Shown here: positions 1 through 10,218 of the stretch, piece after piece
How the letters are laid out: the number at the start of each line of letters is the position of its first letter
How positions within the stretch are numbered: the stretch's first letter is position 1
NCBI GenBank assembly: GCA_008015155.1
Contig: SSFA01000022.1
Span: 1-64,000, forward strand
Origin: Thiothrix sp.
Lineage (GTDB): Bacteria > Pseudomonadota > Gammaproteobacteria > Thiotrichales > Thiotrichaceae
Direction: 5' to 3'
Length of the DNA: 64,000 nucleotides
The notes under the pieces: model-generated
What the model was told of the DNA's origin: nothing
Databases searched by the model: none
What the model saw: the letters and a program-made list of their open reading frames with translations, nothing else
Program-made: the position numbers and the translations under genes

Positions 1-16
1 CGTTTTTTGGCGTTGG

Positions 17-1817
17 GTGTTCCCCGTGAGTGTGGGGATGAACCGCCAAGCATAAGGTTGCCAAAATTCACGCGAAAGTGTTCCCCGTGAGTGTGGGGAT
101 GAACCGGCGATATATTCCGAACCCTTGGGGACAATCTTGTGTTCCCCGTGAGTGTGGGGATGAACCGCTAGTGCTGGTGGCACTCACTGAGTATGCAAAT
201 GTGTTCCCCGTGAGTGTGGGGATGAACCGCCTCATCTTTAGGCCTGCGTTCGGCTAGATCAGTGTTCCCCGTGAGTGTGGGGATGAACCGCTAGCGGTCG
301 AAACGGGCAAGCTATCAGCAGAGTGTTCCCCGTGAGTGTGGGGATGAACCGCTCTCTAATTTTTGCAGCGAGCTGGTTTAGTTGTGTTCCCCGTGAGTGT
401 GGGGATGAACCGCCGTAACCTCAATTTCGAGCTAGACGGGGCAAGTGTTCCCCGTGAGTGTGGGGATGAACCGCGAGCCTGATTCTGTATCTCGGGATAC
501 AGAAAGTGTTCCCCGTGAGTGTGGGGATGAACCGTTTATTGCCGCTCGAATCGTTAGTCATTTTAGGTGTTCCCCGTGAGTGTGGGGATGAACCGCAGTC
601 ATGTGAAAGCCGCCGAGCAAGCCGCTAGTGTTCCCCGTGAGTGTGGGGATGAACCGGCCGGAAGCTCTCCGCAGCATTCGGGGATAAAGTGTTCCCCGTG
701 AGTGTGGGGATGAACCGACCTCATATTTTAAAACCTTCCTATCGCGCTGGTGTTCCCCGTGAGTGTGGGGATGAACCGGGCAATGGAGCGAGAAGAGGAC
801 TCCGTATTTAAGTGTTCCCCGTGAGTGTGGGGATGAACCGACCCTCGCGTATTATTTGGAGATATTAGACAGGTGTTCCCCGTGAGTGTGGGGATGAACC
901 GCTCACAGCCTCAGAAATGCACCGCCTAATGACGTGTTCCCCGTGAGTGTGGGGATGAACCGCAGCCTGTTGTTAACTCAGTAAAACCCTAATTGTGTTC
1001 CCCGTGAGTGTGGGGATGAACCGCACCTTATAAGGTGCTTGTGTTTATGTTAAATAGTGTTCCCCGTGAGTGTGGGGATGAACCGGCGTGGCAGGGATTG
1101 CCGTGGATGCGCGTGACGTGTTCCCCGTGAGTGTGGGGATGAACCGCCATTCGGGGTTTTCTGAATATTGGCTAAGGTGTGTTCCCCGTGAGTGTGGGGA
1201 TGAACCGCAATCTTGTCATGCGGTTGTAGTCGTCAATGTGTGTTCCCCGTGAGTGTGGGGATGAACCGTCATTATCTTCATCTTCTTTCACTTGATCGCT
1301 GTGTTCCCCGTGAGTGTGGGGATGAACCGACTGTGATCTAGAATACTCTTATCTGAAATTTGTGTTCCCCGTGAGTGTGGGGATGAACCGGCGAGCCGCC
1401 GTCTTGTGGTGCATCCACTACCGTGTTCCCCGTGAGTGTGGGGATGAACCGCATATGAGCGCTGGTGTCGATCAGCGAAACAGGTGTTCCCCGTGAGTGT
1501 GGGGATGAACCGGTTTAGTGCGTATTATCCCGCCGTCACAGATAGTGTTCCCCGTGAGTGTGGGGATGAACCGCTTACTCTAAGAATAGGCTTGGATGAT
1601 TCGCGGTGTTCCCCGTGAGTGTGGGGATGAACCGGCGTCAGCTCGTTGCAGGATGCGGAATACAGCGTGTTCCCCGTGAGTGTGGGGATGAACCGACTGG
1701 ACTGTGTGCGCACACAGAGCGACAGTAGTGTTCCCCGTGAGTGTGGGGATGAACCGGGAACTACATTATTAATAGTGTGTGTAGCAGCGTGTTCCCCGTG
1801 AGTGTGGGGATGAACCT
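17..1817 (+). CRISPR. Type I-E-like CRISPR array, 30 repeats
   Basis: Thirty copies of a 29-bp repeat begin GTGTTCCCCGTGAG and end GGGGATGAACCG, with a period of 61 bp (occasionally 62), giving 29 complete 32-33 bp spacers. Positions 1-16 look like the end of a further spacer, so the array continues past the left edge. The repeat matches the E. coli I-E repeat in layout (GTGTTCCCC start, ACCG end). Its stem is CCCCGT/GTGGGG with two G-U pairs and a GAGT loop. All repeats look identical except the last (1789-1817), whose final G is T. By the usual rule this degenerate repeat marks the leader-distal end, so leader and cas genes should lie to the left, outside the window. No spacer target could be identified by eye. 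Confidence 0.97.
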
Positions 1818-1841
1818 GCCTCAAAGCTTGTGCTTGAGGCA
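1817..1841 (+). terminator. Hairpin at the CRISPR array end
   Basis: TGCCTCAA (1817-1824) and TTGAGGCA (1834-1841) form a perfect 8-bp stem that starts at the altered last base of the final repeat. No T run follows, so it may stop or stabilise the end of the pre-crRNA rather than being a classic terminator. The remaining stretch to 1930 is AT-rich and shows nothing else. Confidence 0.5.
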
Positions 1842-1930
1842 AGTATGCAGCAACATGAGCTATTCATTAATAGCAAATATATTTAATTAGTAGATTACTC
1901 AATAGCTAGTAAGAGTTAATCCATTATTTT

Positions 1931-2407
1931 TTAATGAACCACCCGTGACTTACCATTGTTAGTCAGGATTTTGACACTATCGCCCACTTGAAACATTTCA
2001 TCAGCAATTTGTGCAAGCGCAACGATCTTATCGTTTTGTAATTTTACAGTGATCTCAAGACCCGGCTTAACTTCGGCAGCACGATCAATCAAACTACCAA
2101 TAGCGCCACCGGCGACTGCTCCAGCCACACTGCCCACCACTTGACCTTTACCTTGGCCTAAGTCGCTTCCAGCCACACCACCAATAATTCCCCCGGCCAC
2201 TTGCCCTGTCTCTGAACTATTTTGCTGAATACTCACTGGGCGTACCGCAACTACTGTACCAAATTGTACTTCTTGTAGAGTCCCCGCTTGAGTCGTGCTA
2301 TAGACATTGCTTGATGGTGCTGGATTAGAGCAATTCGCTAAGCTTAAGGCCATGAGTACTAAGGAAGTAGCCAGTAAACTTTTATCCAAACATGCTGTGA
2401 AATTCAT
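1931..2407 (-). CDS. SlyB/Pcp-type glycine-zipper lipoprotein
   Basis: Outer-membrane lipoprotein of 158 residues. A signal peptide ends at a lipobox (LSLANC, lipidated Cys26). A glycine-zipper segment at about residues 70-105 has repeated GxxxG spacing (AGGIIGGVAG, GSVAGAVAGG), followed by a small C-terminal beta domain. This is the layout of SlyB/Pcp and 17-kDa surface antigen proteins, which stabilise the envelope. It lies 43 bp after dut on the same strand, with AGGGGC upstream of the ATG. It may be read through from coaBC-dut or have its own promoter. Family membership is fairly sure; the exact orthologue (slyB or pcp) is not. Confidence 0.8.
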   Translation of the reverse strand: MNFTACLDKSLLATSLVLMALSLANCSNPAPSSNVYSTTQAGTLQEVQFGTVVAVRPVSIQQNSSETGQVAGGIIGGVAGSDLGQGKGQVVGSVAGAVAGGAIGSLIDRAAEVKPGLEITVKLQNDKIVALAQIADEMFQVGDSVKILTNNGKSRVVH

Positions 2408-2450
2408 AATAAGCCCCTAATTTTTATAGTTTCGCTCAATTCTAAAATAA

Positions 2451-2906
2451 TTATTGTCGGCCTGAATGCCCAAACCCACCCGTGCCACGTGCTGATTGAT
2501 CAAATTCGTCAACAGCAGCTAATTCGACTTGCAATACTGGTACAAATACCATTTGCGCAATACGCTCCCCTGGCTCTATGACAAAGCTTTGTTGTCCACG
2601 GTTCCAACAAGAGATCATTAATTGCCCTTGATAATCCGAATCAATCAAGCCGACTAAATTCCCGAGTACCACACCGTGCTTATGCCCTAGGCCAGAGCGC
2701 GGTAAAATGACCGCAGCTAGATTAGGATCACCAATGTGAATCGCCAGTCCAGTAGGAATCAGTTGAGTCTCGCCGGGCTGTAGCGTCAATGCTTGATCGA
2801 GGCAAGCACGTAAGTCCATCCCTGCTGAGCCGCTGGTCGCATAGGTTGGTAAAGGAAAGTCTTTGCCAATACGTGGATCGAGAATTTTGTATTCAATGCG
2901 TGCCAT
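2451..2906 (-). CDS. dut: Deoxyuridine 5'-triphosphate nucleotidohydrolase (dUTPase)
   Basis: Hydrolyses dUTP to dUMP and pyrophosphate, keeping uracil out of DNA and supplying dUMP for thymidylate synthesis. The trimeric dUTPase motifs are in order: AGMDLRA near residue 30, PRSGLG, then GLIDSDYQG with the catalytic Asp, and the C-terminal glycine-rich lid RGTGGFG. The length of 151 residues is normal for bacterial Dut. The start overlaps the end of coaBC by 14 bp, so the two are translationally linked; coaBC-dut is a common gammaproteobacterial order. Confidence 0.97.
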   Translation of the reverse strand: MARIEYKILDPRIGKDFPLPTYATSGSAGMDLRACLDQALTLQPGETQLIPTGLAIHIGDPNLAAVILPRSGLGHKHGVVLGNLVGLIDSDYQGQLMISCWNRGQQSFVIEPGERIAQMVFVPVLQVELAAVDEFDQSARGTGGFGHSGRQ

Positions 2907-4113
2907 CTTGCTGTTTCCAAAGTTGATAACGGGTGCTGATTAGTTGCATCAAAGCCTGTGCGAGTTGCTTTTTATCCATTTCTGGAAAAGAAGTGGAGCC
3001 GTCTTTCCACACCACGTCTAAGGCATTAGTCGCTTGATCGAAGGCTTTACCCTCACCGACTAAATTGGCAGCCACCATTTGCAAGCCTTTACGTTCCAGT
3101 TTGCTACGCGCATAAGTCAGCACATCATGCGTTTCAGCAGCAAAGCCCACGCTAAATAACTGCGGATTAGCTAAGCTCAAGCTTGCTAAAATATCAGTTG
3201 TTTTAGTCAGGGCTAAGCTTAATTCATTCGTAGATTTTTTGATTTTTTGCGTAGCCACTTCAGCTGGTGTGTAATCGGCGACTGCAGCCGTAGCGATGAA
3301 AATATCCGCTGTTTTCACGGCTGCTTGGCAAGCTGCTAGCATGTGCTGAGCAGTTTCGACGGAGATGCGTTGTATATTTTCAGGAGCAGCTAAATTCACC
3401 GGGCCAGAGACCAAAGTAACCTCTGCACCTAAATCGCGAGCTGCCTCTGCCACAGCATATCCCATCTTGCCAGAGCTACGATTCGTGATAAACCGTACGG
3501 GATCAATCGGTTCACGAGTAGGGCCAGCCGTAATCAGGACTTTGCAACCAGTTAAGGGGAGAGTTTTAGGTTGATAGAAGTCGAGCATAGCTGCTAGCAA
3601 GGCACTAGGTTCCAGCATGCGTCCGGGGCCTATATCACCACAAGCCTGCGCACCTTGATCAGGGCCGAGAATACGAACGCCACGTTGCTGTAAACTTAGG
3701 ATATTCTGCTGTGTCGCTGCATGCTTCCACATCTGTTGATTCATGGCTGGGGCAAGACTCAAAGGCGCTGCTGAAGCCAAGCATAAAGTCGTTAATAGAT
3801 CATCTGCCATACCTGCGACTAAGCGTGCTATCAAATCGGCTGTAGCGGGTGCAATCAAAATATGCTCCGCCCAGCGCGCTAATTCAATATGCCCCATCCC
3901 CGCCTCCGCAGCTGGGTCTAACAGGGTCGTATGCACTGGATGACCAGAAAGGGCTTGCAGGGTTAATGGCGTAATGAACTCGCAGGCGCCCGCCGTCATA
4001 CACACCCGCACACTTGCCCCCGCTTTAGTCAATAAGCGTGTGAGCTCAGCCGCTTTGTAAGCAGCTATTCCGCCACTTATCCCTAAAAGAATTTGTTTGC
4101 CTTGGAGTGTCAT
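2893..4113 (-). CDS. coaBC: Bifunctional phosphopantothenoylcysteine decarboxylase / phosphopantothenate-cysteine ligase
   Basis: Two consecutive steps of coenzyme A synthesis. The N-terminal CoaC flavoprotein half has the nucleotide-binding start [11 protein letters not shown], the GHIELARWA segment with the catalytic His and the APAMNQQMW substrate clamp. The C-terminal CoaB half begins near residue 195 ([16 protein letters not shown]) with the NRSSGKMG motif. I start it at the ATG at 4113 ([11 protein letters not shown]), giving 406 residues; a GTG nine codons earlier would add a tail not typical of the family. It is divergent from radC, with only 35 bp between the two starts. Confidence 0.96.
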   Translation of the reverse strand: MTLQGKQILLGISGGIAAYKAAELTRLLTKAGASVRVCMTAGACEFITPLTLQALSGHPVHTTLLDPAAEAGMGHIELARWAEHILIAPATADLIARLVAGMADDLLTTLCLASAAPLSLAPAMNQQMWKHAATQQNILSLQQRGVRILGPDQGAQACGDIGPGRMLEPSALLAAMLDFYQPKTLPLTGCKVLITAGPTREPIDPVRFITNRSSGKMGYAVAEAARDLGAEVTLVSGPVNLAAPENIQRISVETAQHMLAACQAAVKTADIFIATAAVADYTPAEVATQKIKKSTNELSLALTKTTDILASLSLANPQLFSVGFAAETHDVLTYARSKLERKGLQMVAANLVGEGKAFDQATNALDVVWKDGSTSFPEMDKKQLAQALMQLISTRYQLWKQQDGTH

Positions 4114-4148
4114 ATAATCAGACCGTTTTAACCCCGTCACTGAGTCTC

Positions 4149-4823
4149 ATGATACCGATAAAAAATTGGCCAGTTGATGAACGCCCACGCGAAAAATTAT
4201 TATTGCGGGGTGCTCAAGCACTTTCCGATGCTGAATTATTAGCAATCTTTTTGCGCACGGGTACACGCGGCAAAACAGCAGTCGATTTGGCTCGCGAATT
4301 ATTGCATGAATTTGGTAGCTTGCGCGCTTTGTTTGAGGCCGATGAAGGACATTTTTGCGAAGCCAATGGTTTAGGACAAGCCAAATATGTGCAATTGCAA
4401 GCAGTTTTGGAAATGTCGAGCCGCTATTTAAAGGAGCGGTTAGAGCGTGGTGCGGCTTTATCTGATCCTGATTCGGTACGATTTTATCTAAGCTCGCGTT
4501 TGCGGCATAAGCCCGCTGAAGTATTTGCCTGCTTATTTTTAGATAATCGCCACCATGTACTGCAATATGAGGAGCTCTTTCACGGCACGATTGACAGCGC
4601 TACTGTGCACCCGCGCGAAGTCGTGCGTAATGCGCTGAAACATAATGCGGCGGCGGTGATTTTTGCCCATAATCATCCCTCAGGCATCGCTGAGCCAAGT
4701 CAAGCAGATGAGCGAATTACCCAGAAGTTGAAAGAAGCCCTAGCCTTAATTGATGTACGCGTGTTAGATCATTTTGTGGTGGGAGAGCAGGTGGTTTCGT
4801 TTGCAGAACGTGGTTTACTCTAG
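4149..4823 (+). CDS. radC: RadC family protein (UPF0758, JAB/MPN domain)
   Basis: Protein of 224 residues with an N-terminal helix-hairpin-helix region and a C-terminal JAB1/MPN-like metalloprotease fold. The metal-site signature is visible as AHNHPSG, followed by the D of the PSQAD segment. The family is called RadC, but its role in DNA repair is not established. The start is ATG 4149 ([18 protein letters not shown]), the usual N-terminus of the family. It is divergent from coaBC and convergent with mscL. Confidence 0.93.
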   Translation: MIPIKNWPVDERPREKLLLRGAQALSDAELLAIFLRTGTRGKTAVDLARELLHEFGSLRALFEADEGHFCEANGLGQAKYVQLQAVLEMSSRYLKERLERGAALSDPDSVRFYLSSRLRHKPAEVFACLFLDNRHHVLQYEELFHGTIDSATVHPREVVRNALKHNAAAVIFAHNHPSGIAEPSQADERITQKLKEALALIDVRVLDHFVVGEQVVSFAERGLL

Positions 4824-4855
4824 GGCTATGCAGCTAAAGATGGCGCTAGCCCTAG
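4820..4855. terminator. Hairpin between convergent radC and mscL
   Basis: CTAGGGCT (4820-4827) pairs with AGCCCTAG (4848-4855) in a perfect 8-bp stem that includes the radC stop codon. It sits between two convergent genes and could serve both. The loop is long (20 nt) and the T tract is weak. Confidence 0.5.
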
Positions 4856-4870
4856 GAGCGTTAAAAAACC

Positions 4871-5248
4871 TTATTTATTCTTCAAAATATCCCGAATTTG
4901 CGTGAGCAATTCTTCTTGAGTAGGGCCAACGGGTGCGGCTTCTTTGGGTTTTTGCAGTTTATTGATCGCTTTAACCATAAAGAATATAGCTAGCGCAATG
5001 ATCAAGAAGTCAACGATGGTTTGAATAAAGGCACCGTATTTAATAACAACCTTACCAGCCTCATCTAACGCAATTGATAAATCGCTAAAGTTGACACCGC
5101 CTAAAATCCAGCCAATCGGTGGCATAATAATGTCATTCACGAGCGAACTGACGATTTTGCCGAATGCAGCACCGATGATGACACCGACCGCAAGATCAAC
5201 CACATTGCCACGCATAGCAAAAGCTTTAAATTCACTGAGTAAGCTCAT
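4871..5248 (-). CDS. mscL: Large-conductance mechanosensitive channel MscL
   Basis: Homopentameric inner-membrane channel that opens under membrane tension to save cells from hypo-osmotic lysis. At 125 residues it is of typical length. The N-terminal helix ([20 protein letters not shown]) is followed by TM1, which holds the gating residues ([20 protein letters not shown]), then a periplasmic loop, TM2 ([17 protein letters not shown]) and a charged cytoplasmic bundle ending in [12 protein letters not shown]. The 150 bp upstream to the next gene show no further gene. Confidence 0.97.
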   Translation of the reverse strand: MSLLSEFKAFAMRGNVVDLAVGVIIGAAFGKIVSSLVNDIIMPPIGWILGGVNFSDLSIALDEAGKVVIKYGAFIQTIVDFLIIALAIFFMVKAINKLQKPKEAAPVGPTQEELLTQIRDILKNK

Positions 5249-5399
5249 TGAGTAATCTCCATATTGTTAGTAGAAATATTCCGACAGAACTGATTTGTAA
5301 GATTGTGCAGAGTTCAGACAAGCCAGCAGTAAAGTACGCAAATTGTCTGTGAAGCCAAGAAAAAAAACGACAAACGGTGAGAGTGCACCCAATCCTTTG

Positions 5400-8300
5400 T
5401 TAGGACAGACTGAGTGGTTTAAGTAGTTCCAGTAAATCATCTTGATTGAAATTGGCTTCAGCTTGATTAGCACCTGTATATAAACCATCGGCTAAGGATT
5501 GTTTACGCTCTTGTAGCTTGAGAATTTTTTCCTCAACAGTTTCTTCAGTAAGTAGTTTATACACAAACACAGGTTTATTCTGGCCGATGCGATAGGCACG
5601 ATCAGTTGCTTGTTGCTCGACCGCAGGATTCCACCAAGGATCATAATGAATGACCGTATCGGCTGCGGTTAGGTTTAAGCCAGTGCCACCAGCTTTTAAG
5701 CTAATTAAAAAGACTTTGGCGGCACCTTCTTGGAAATAATTAATCGCAGTTTCTCGATCGCGTGTCTGCCCAGTCAGCTTGCTAAATTGGATATTATTTT
5801 TTACTAGCTCTTGCTCAATCAACTCCAGCATCGAGGTGAATTGTGAAAACAAGAGTACTTTGCGTCCCTCATCCAGCATTTCTATAAGCATTTCCATCAG
5901 CATTTCGAGCTTAGCAGAGGCTGTAATTCCCTGAGCGCTATCAAGTTTTAATAGACGCGGATCGCAGCACACTTGGCGCAGTTTCAACAGTGCGTCCAAA
6001 ATCATAATTTGGCTACGTGCAAAACCTTTTTGATTAATTTCCTCACGTAATTTTTTGTCCATAGCTAAGCGAACGCTTTCATAAAGATCACGTTGGATGC
6101 CTTCTAAAGCTACAGTGCGGATGATTTCTGTTTTAGGTGGTAATTCTTTAGCCACATGTTCTTTAGTGCGACGCAACATGAAGGGTTGTAAGCGTTTGCG
6201 TAATTGCAGCTGCCGTTCAGCATCCCCATGTTTTTCGATGGGGGCACGAAATAGACGCCCGAAGCGATCTAACGGCCCTAAAAAGCCAGGCATGAGGAAG
6301 CGGAACATTGACCAGAGTTCGCCCAAGTGATTTTCCATCGGCGTACCCGTTAGGCATAAGCGATGGTGTGCATTTAGTTCATAAATGACTTGAGTCGTTT
6401 TAGCCTTAGCGTTCTTAATCGCTTGCGCTTCATCCAAAATCAAATAATGAAATTGATGTTGGCGGTAAAGCTCTTCATCACGCAGGACTAGGGCATAGGT
6501 GGTCAGAACTAAATCGTATTGAGCTAAAGCCTCAAAATGTTGTTCACGCTCAGGGCCATGTAAGGTGAGTACTTTTAGCGAGGGTGTAAATTTTTCTGCT
6601 TCACGTCGCCAGTTACTCATTAAGCTAGTCGGCGCGATCACCAAGCTAGGTCGATCAGCGCGGCCAGCTTCTTTTTCAATCAATAAATGCGCTAAAGCTT
6701 GAAGGGTTTTACCCAAACCCATGTCGTCTGCTAAGACCCCGTTAAAATGATATTCACGCAGGAACTGCAACCAGTTAATGCCTTCATATTGATAGGGGCG
6801 TAAATCAGCACGCAAATCTTGGGGCAAATCGACCGGACGAATCCCTTGAAAGTGGACAAGTTGTTTGCTGAGGGTGCGTAATTCATCCGCTCCCTTCCAG
6901 ATGAGGCGAGTATCATTCAGCAGATCGCTTAAACCTAAGCCCTGTACTTGATGAATCAGTAGATTGCCATCTGCATTTAAGGGCGCGTGGTCATAAAGCT
7001 CAATTAAGGTATCAAGGATTTTAGTGAGGCGCTGAGAGTCGAGTTTCACCCAATGTTTTTCGTCTAGGGGAATCAGCAAATGTTGTTGATCCTGTAGCAG
7101 CTGCTTGAGTTCTTGAGGATCTTGCATCTGCGCAATCATATCGACCAAAATTGGCAGTAAATTAATGCGCTTGCCATCAACAACAAAGCCTAGGCTAATC
7201 TCAAACCAATTCTCACCACTGCTAGCTAGCTCAGCTTCCCAATCATCAATCGTGGTGAATTCGAGGCTGAAATTGTCTGCGTATTCAATCTCCCAACCAT
7301 CCAGCTCTAAATCTGCTAAGCCTTTTTCGAGCAAATAATTCCAGCGTAAAGCTTGCAAGCTAGGATTGTCGCTAGGCACACGTAGCTCAAGGGGATTCTG
7401 CGCAGAACCTTCAAAGCCTAGCAGTTGCAGTTGATCTAAAGCGTCTTGCTCGAAATCTAAGTCGCGATGAATACGATAACGAATATTACCGTCGCGCAGA
7501 GTCTGGATAGTTTGTGTGCTGTACTGATGAAGTTGATGCGTGCCGTATTTAAAACTCAAACGAATCCGATGGTGGCCAAAGCTTGCAGTCTGATCACTGG
7601 GGATATACAACAACACATGGGCAACCGGTACTAAGTCCGCTACCTCCACCACTTGGGGATTCATACTGGCATCAGGCAGTGGGATTTCTGCCTCTGGCAA
7701 AATATCGAGTAAGCGTTGACTGACTGCATTGGCATCGGTCATAGGAATGGGCGGGGCACTTAACAATTTAAGTACTTGAGCCGCTGTCATGGAGCCATGC
7801 TCTAAGACCCCGCATTCACCGCGTAACTGATCGATGTAAAACAGCTTTTCCAGCCAAAAATAGTCTTGAATCGGTGGAATAGCACGGTGTCGGATTTGGT
7901 TATTGCCCGCTTTTTCTTCCCAATAAATATCTAAACTACGGGTGGCGCCTGCTTTAAGCGGAAGGTGATCAGCATTTTTCCAAAAAGTACGGCCGGTTTT
8001 CAACAGCATTTCTAAGGCGATTAAACCCACACCGCCCTTAAGCTCCAACTGACGAGCGCTAGAGCTGTAATAGGTAGTGTGTGGAACAATCAGCTGGCTG
8101 ATATCCGAGTCGATTTCTTGGTAGTGAAACGGATGGCTTTTCCATGCGTAAACCAAGTCTTCTAATTGCACTTGATAGGCTTGACCATAGCCACCCCGCT
8201 TCAGTCGAGTTGCTTTGCGCGGCGTAATTTCAACACGGTTACTTAATTTATTGCGCTGTTCTAGTAAATAAATTAAATCCATACGTGCTGCATCAGCAGA

Positions 8301-8735
8301 ATCATCAAGAGCTGCCTGTTCAGCCTGAGATGGAGCGGTATTGAGATCTGCTAACCAGAGTTGGATAGCCGTCGGTTCTTCTAATTTCTCAGTGAGGGTT
8401 TTTGTGGCTGTTGTTTGAATACGGTCGCCAACATATTGCAGGAGTGTAGCCACAGCATGCTTACATTGATGCCCAACTGGACAACTGCAGTTGCTAATGA
8501 CTTGATGGTTATTTAAGTCCAATAAAACATCAGTGCTGTATTTACTATTACCTAAGACTAAACCTTTGAGGCGAACCTCACTTAGGCTAGGAAAATCACT
8601 ACTGAGTTCAATGACACGTTTAGCTTCGAAATAATGAACCCCCCGTTGGATGGTCGTAGCATCGAAGCTCACCAACACCATTTCCGGAGGAAATCCGTGC
8701 TGACGTAAGGCCCGTATGTGTTCAGGTCTCAACAT
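5400..8735 (-). CDS. SWIM zinc-finger SNF2/SWI2-family helicase
   Basis: Large 1111-residue DEAD/DEAH-like ATPase. The N-terminus has a SWIM zinc finger with ligands C83, C85, C91 and H93 (CSCPVGHQCKH). A long middle region without clear motifs follows. The SNF2 core near residues 640-1090 has Walker A DDMGLGKT, the DEAQ box (LILDEAQAIKN), LTGTPMEN, and the C-terminal motifs LLFSQF, LKAGGTGLNL and ATDRAYRIGQ. SWIM-SNF2 proteins are common in bacteria and are thought to remodel nucleoprotein on DNA; no substrate is known here. It starts at ATG 8735 with no strong ribosome binding site. It stands alone between mscL and the MoxR operon, with 175 bp of AT-rich DNA upstream. Confidence 0.92.
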   Translation of the reverse strand: MLRPEHIRALRQHGFPPEMVLVSFDATTIQRGVHYFEAKRVIELSSDFPSLSEVRLKGLVLGNSKYSTDVLLDLNNHQVISNCSCPVGHQCKHAVATLLQYVGDRIQTTATKTLTEKLEEPTAIQLWLADLNTAPSQAEQAALDDSADAARMDLIYLLEQRNKLSNRVEITPRKATRLKRGGYGQAYQVQLEDLVYAWKSHPFHYQEIDSDISQLIVPHTTYYSSSARQLELKGGVGLIALEMLLKTGRTFWKNADHLPLKAGATRSLDIYWEEKAGNNQIRHRAIPPIQDYFWLEKLFYIDQLRGECGVLEHGSMTAAQVLKLLSAPPIPMTDANAVSQRLLDILPEAEIPLPDASMNPQVVEVADLVPVAHVLLYIPSDQTASFGHHRIRLSFKYGTHQLHQYSTQTIQTLRDGNIRYRIHRDLDFEQDALDQLQLLGFEGSAQNPLELRVPSDNPSLQALRWNYLLEKGLADLELDGWEIEYADNFSLEFTTIDDWEAELASSGENWFEISLGFVVDGKRINLLPILVDMIAQMQDPQELKQLLQDQQHLLIPLDEKHWVKLDSQRLTKILDTLIELYDHAPLNADGNLLIHQVQGLGLSDLLNDTRLIWKGADELRTLSKQLVHFQGIRPVDLPQDLRADLRPYQYEGINWLQFLREYHFNGVLADDMGLGKTLQALAHLLIEKEAGRADRPSLVIAPTSLMSNWRREAEKFTPSLKVLTLHGPEREQHFEALAQYDLVLTTYALVLRDEELYRQHQFHYLILDEAQAIKNAKAKTTQVIYELNAHHRLCLTGTPMENHLGELWSMFRFLMPGFLGPLDRFGRLFRAPIEKHGDAERQLQLRKRLQPFMLRRTKEHVAKELPPKTEIIRTVALEGIQRDLYESVRLAMDKKLREEINQKGFARSQIMILDALLKLRQVCCDPRLLKLDSAQGITASAKLEMLMEMLIEMLDEGRKVLLFSQFTSMLELIEQELVKNNIQFSKLTGQTRDRETAINYFQEGAAKVFLISLKAGGTGLNLTAADTVIHYDPWWNPAVEQQATDRAYRIGQNKPVFVYKLLTEETVEEKILKLQERKQSLADGLYTGANQAEANFNQDDLLELLKPLSLS

Positions 8736-8910
8736 AAAGCTATCGCGTCATCTGCTTGAAAAGCGGCAATATTCCCATTCATCGCTAAGCTAGGCAAGCC
8801 AGCCCCTCTGATTGTAGATGTGAATTTTCACATTGATTTTATTAAAAAATTCATGAGTAAGTTTTAAAGCAAGTCCTGTACTCAAGCAGCTTAGGGTCAA
8901 ATTATATGCT

Positions 8911-10218
8911 TTATAAAGAGCCACTGCGTTTAATTTCTAAATAGCGGTTAATCAGTTGAGTTGATAAATCTGTTGGCGGTACATCCAAGCATAAAGTTCC
9001 GGTAGCGCGAACTCGCTCTAAAGTCTGCTGGCGCAGTTGCAGATAGTGTTGTGTAGCGGCTTGCTCGATCGCTTCCTCTAAATGATCCACCGGCTCGGCT
9101 AATTTTTGGTCTAAAGCGAGTTCGCGCATACTGACGAGTAAGAGTAAATGCCTTTTTCTCAGTAAATTTAAAGCGGGTAATAAATCATCCGTATCTTCAT
9201 CTCTTAAATTAGTGATCAGTATAACTAAAGCCCGCTTTTTGTGGCGAATTAATAATTCAGTGGCCGCTTGGCTGTAATCAGGCGCTTGGAGACTAGGCTG
9301 TAAATCATATAGGGTGTTGAGCATCTGGTTCAGGCTAGCTTGTCCTTTTTTAACTGGTAGCCAACGCTCTGTTCCACCAAAAGTTGCTAAGCCTACTGCA
9401 TCGCCTTGTTTCAAAGCCACATAGGACATGAGTAGGATGGCATTTAGCGTATGGTCAAAATGGGAAAGCTCTCCGTCCTTGGCTTGCATCCGATGCCCGC
9501 AATCCAGCAGAAAGACGATCTCTTGATCACGTTCATCTTGATACTCGCGTGAAATCGCTTTATGCATACGCGCGCTGGCTTTCCAATCAATTTGTCTTAA
9601 GCTATCGCCTGCTCGATATTCACGTAATTGATGAAAATCTTGGCCTTCACCACGCCGGCGGCGTTTCATAATGCCCAAATGACTGAGATGATTATCGGTA
9701 GCGAGTAAAGCATATTGAGAAATAGCTGCAAAATTAGGATAAACCCTGATCTCGGAGGCTAGCTCGATAGTATAGTCATGCCACCATAATTGTAGAGGGG
9801 AGAGCACCCGTACTTGCAGTTTAGGAAAGTAGAATTTACCGCGCTCTACGGGCAAAACACTATAAACGGGTTCGGCATATTGACCCGAGGGCAAGTTTAA
9901 TTGCAGGGGTAAACCCTGAGCTTGAACTTGTTGTGGATAATGGTCATAAATGACTAAGTTTAGTGGGCGCTTACTGGTATGGCGTAAGCGTAATTGCACT
10001 AAACGCTTAATCCCTACGGGTAAGCTTGCGGGTAACTGCCGTTCAATTTCTAGGCCATGTTTTTGCAAAGCCAAGACGCTATCCACTAGCCACAGACCTA
10101 AGCTTATACCGAGCAGCAAATACCAAAGTGGCAGCCAGCTAGGTAGGAAGCTAACCAAGACAGCCAAGGCTAGATTAGCGCTAATTAAATAGAAGCTGCG
10201 ACGGGCAGGCAAAATCAT
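8911..10218 (-). CDS. DUF58 domain protein
   Basis: Protein of 435 residues with two membrane segments near the N-terminus (about residues 9-50) and a C-terminal DUF58/von Willebrand A-like domain. The DUF58 signature is clear: YRAGDSLRQIDWKASAR followed by LLDCGHRM, which resembles a MIDAS start. DUF58 proteins are almost always encoded next to a MoxR AAA+ ATPase and are presumed clients or adaptors. It overlaps the moxR-like stop by 4 bp (start 10218) and is the last gene of the leftward six-gene operon. Confidence 0.9.
   Translation of the reverse strand: MILPARRSFYLISANLALAVLVSFLPSWLPLWYLLLGISLGLWLVDSVLALQKHGLEIERQLPASLPVGIKRLVQLRLRHTSKRPLNLVIYDHYPQQVQAQGLPLQLNLPSGQYAEPVYSVLPVERGKFYFPKLQVRVLSPLQLWWHDYTIELASEIRVYPNFAAISQYALLATDNHLSHLGIMKRRRRGEGQDFHQLREYRAGDSLRQIDWKASARMHKAISREYQDERDQEIVFLLDCGHRMQAKDGELSHFDHTLNAILLMSYVALKQGDAVGLATFGGTERWLPVKKGQASLNQMLNTLYDLQPSLQAPDYSQAATELLIRHKKRALVILITNLRDEDTDDLLPALNLLRKRHLLLLVSMRELALDQKLAEPVDHLEEAIEQAATQHYLQLRQQTLERVRATGTLCLDVPPTDLSTQLINRYLEIKRSGSL

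Noticed and set aside
1525..1842. 105-codon minus-strand open frame over the CRISPR array
   Set aside because: It is only the translation of CRISPR repeats (HPHTHGEH and SSPHSRGT alternating); no gene is there.
2893..4140. Mobile-element origin of the 1.9-15 kb region
   Set aside because: All genes are ordinary housekeeping genes in usual order with no composition break visible.
5267..5488. 73-codon minus-strand frame between mscL and the helicase
   Set aside because: Overlaps the helicase C-terminus in another frame and has no ribosome site or family pattern.
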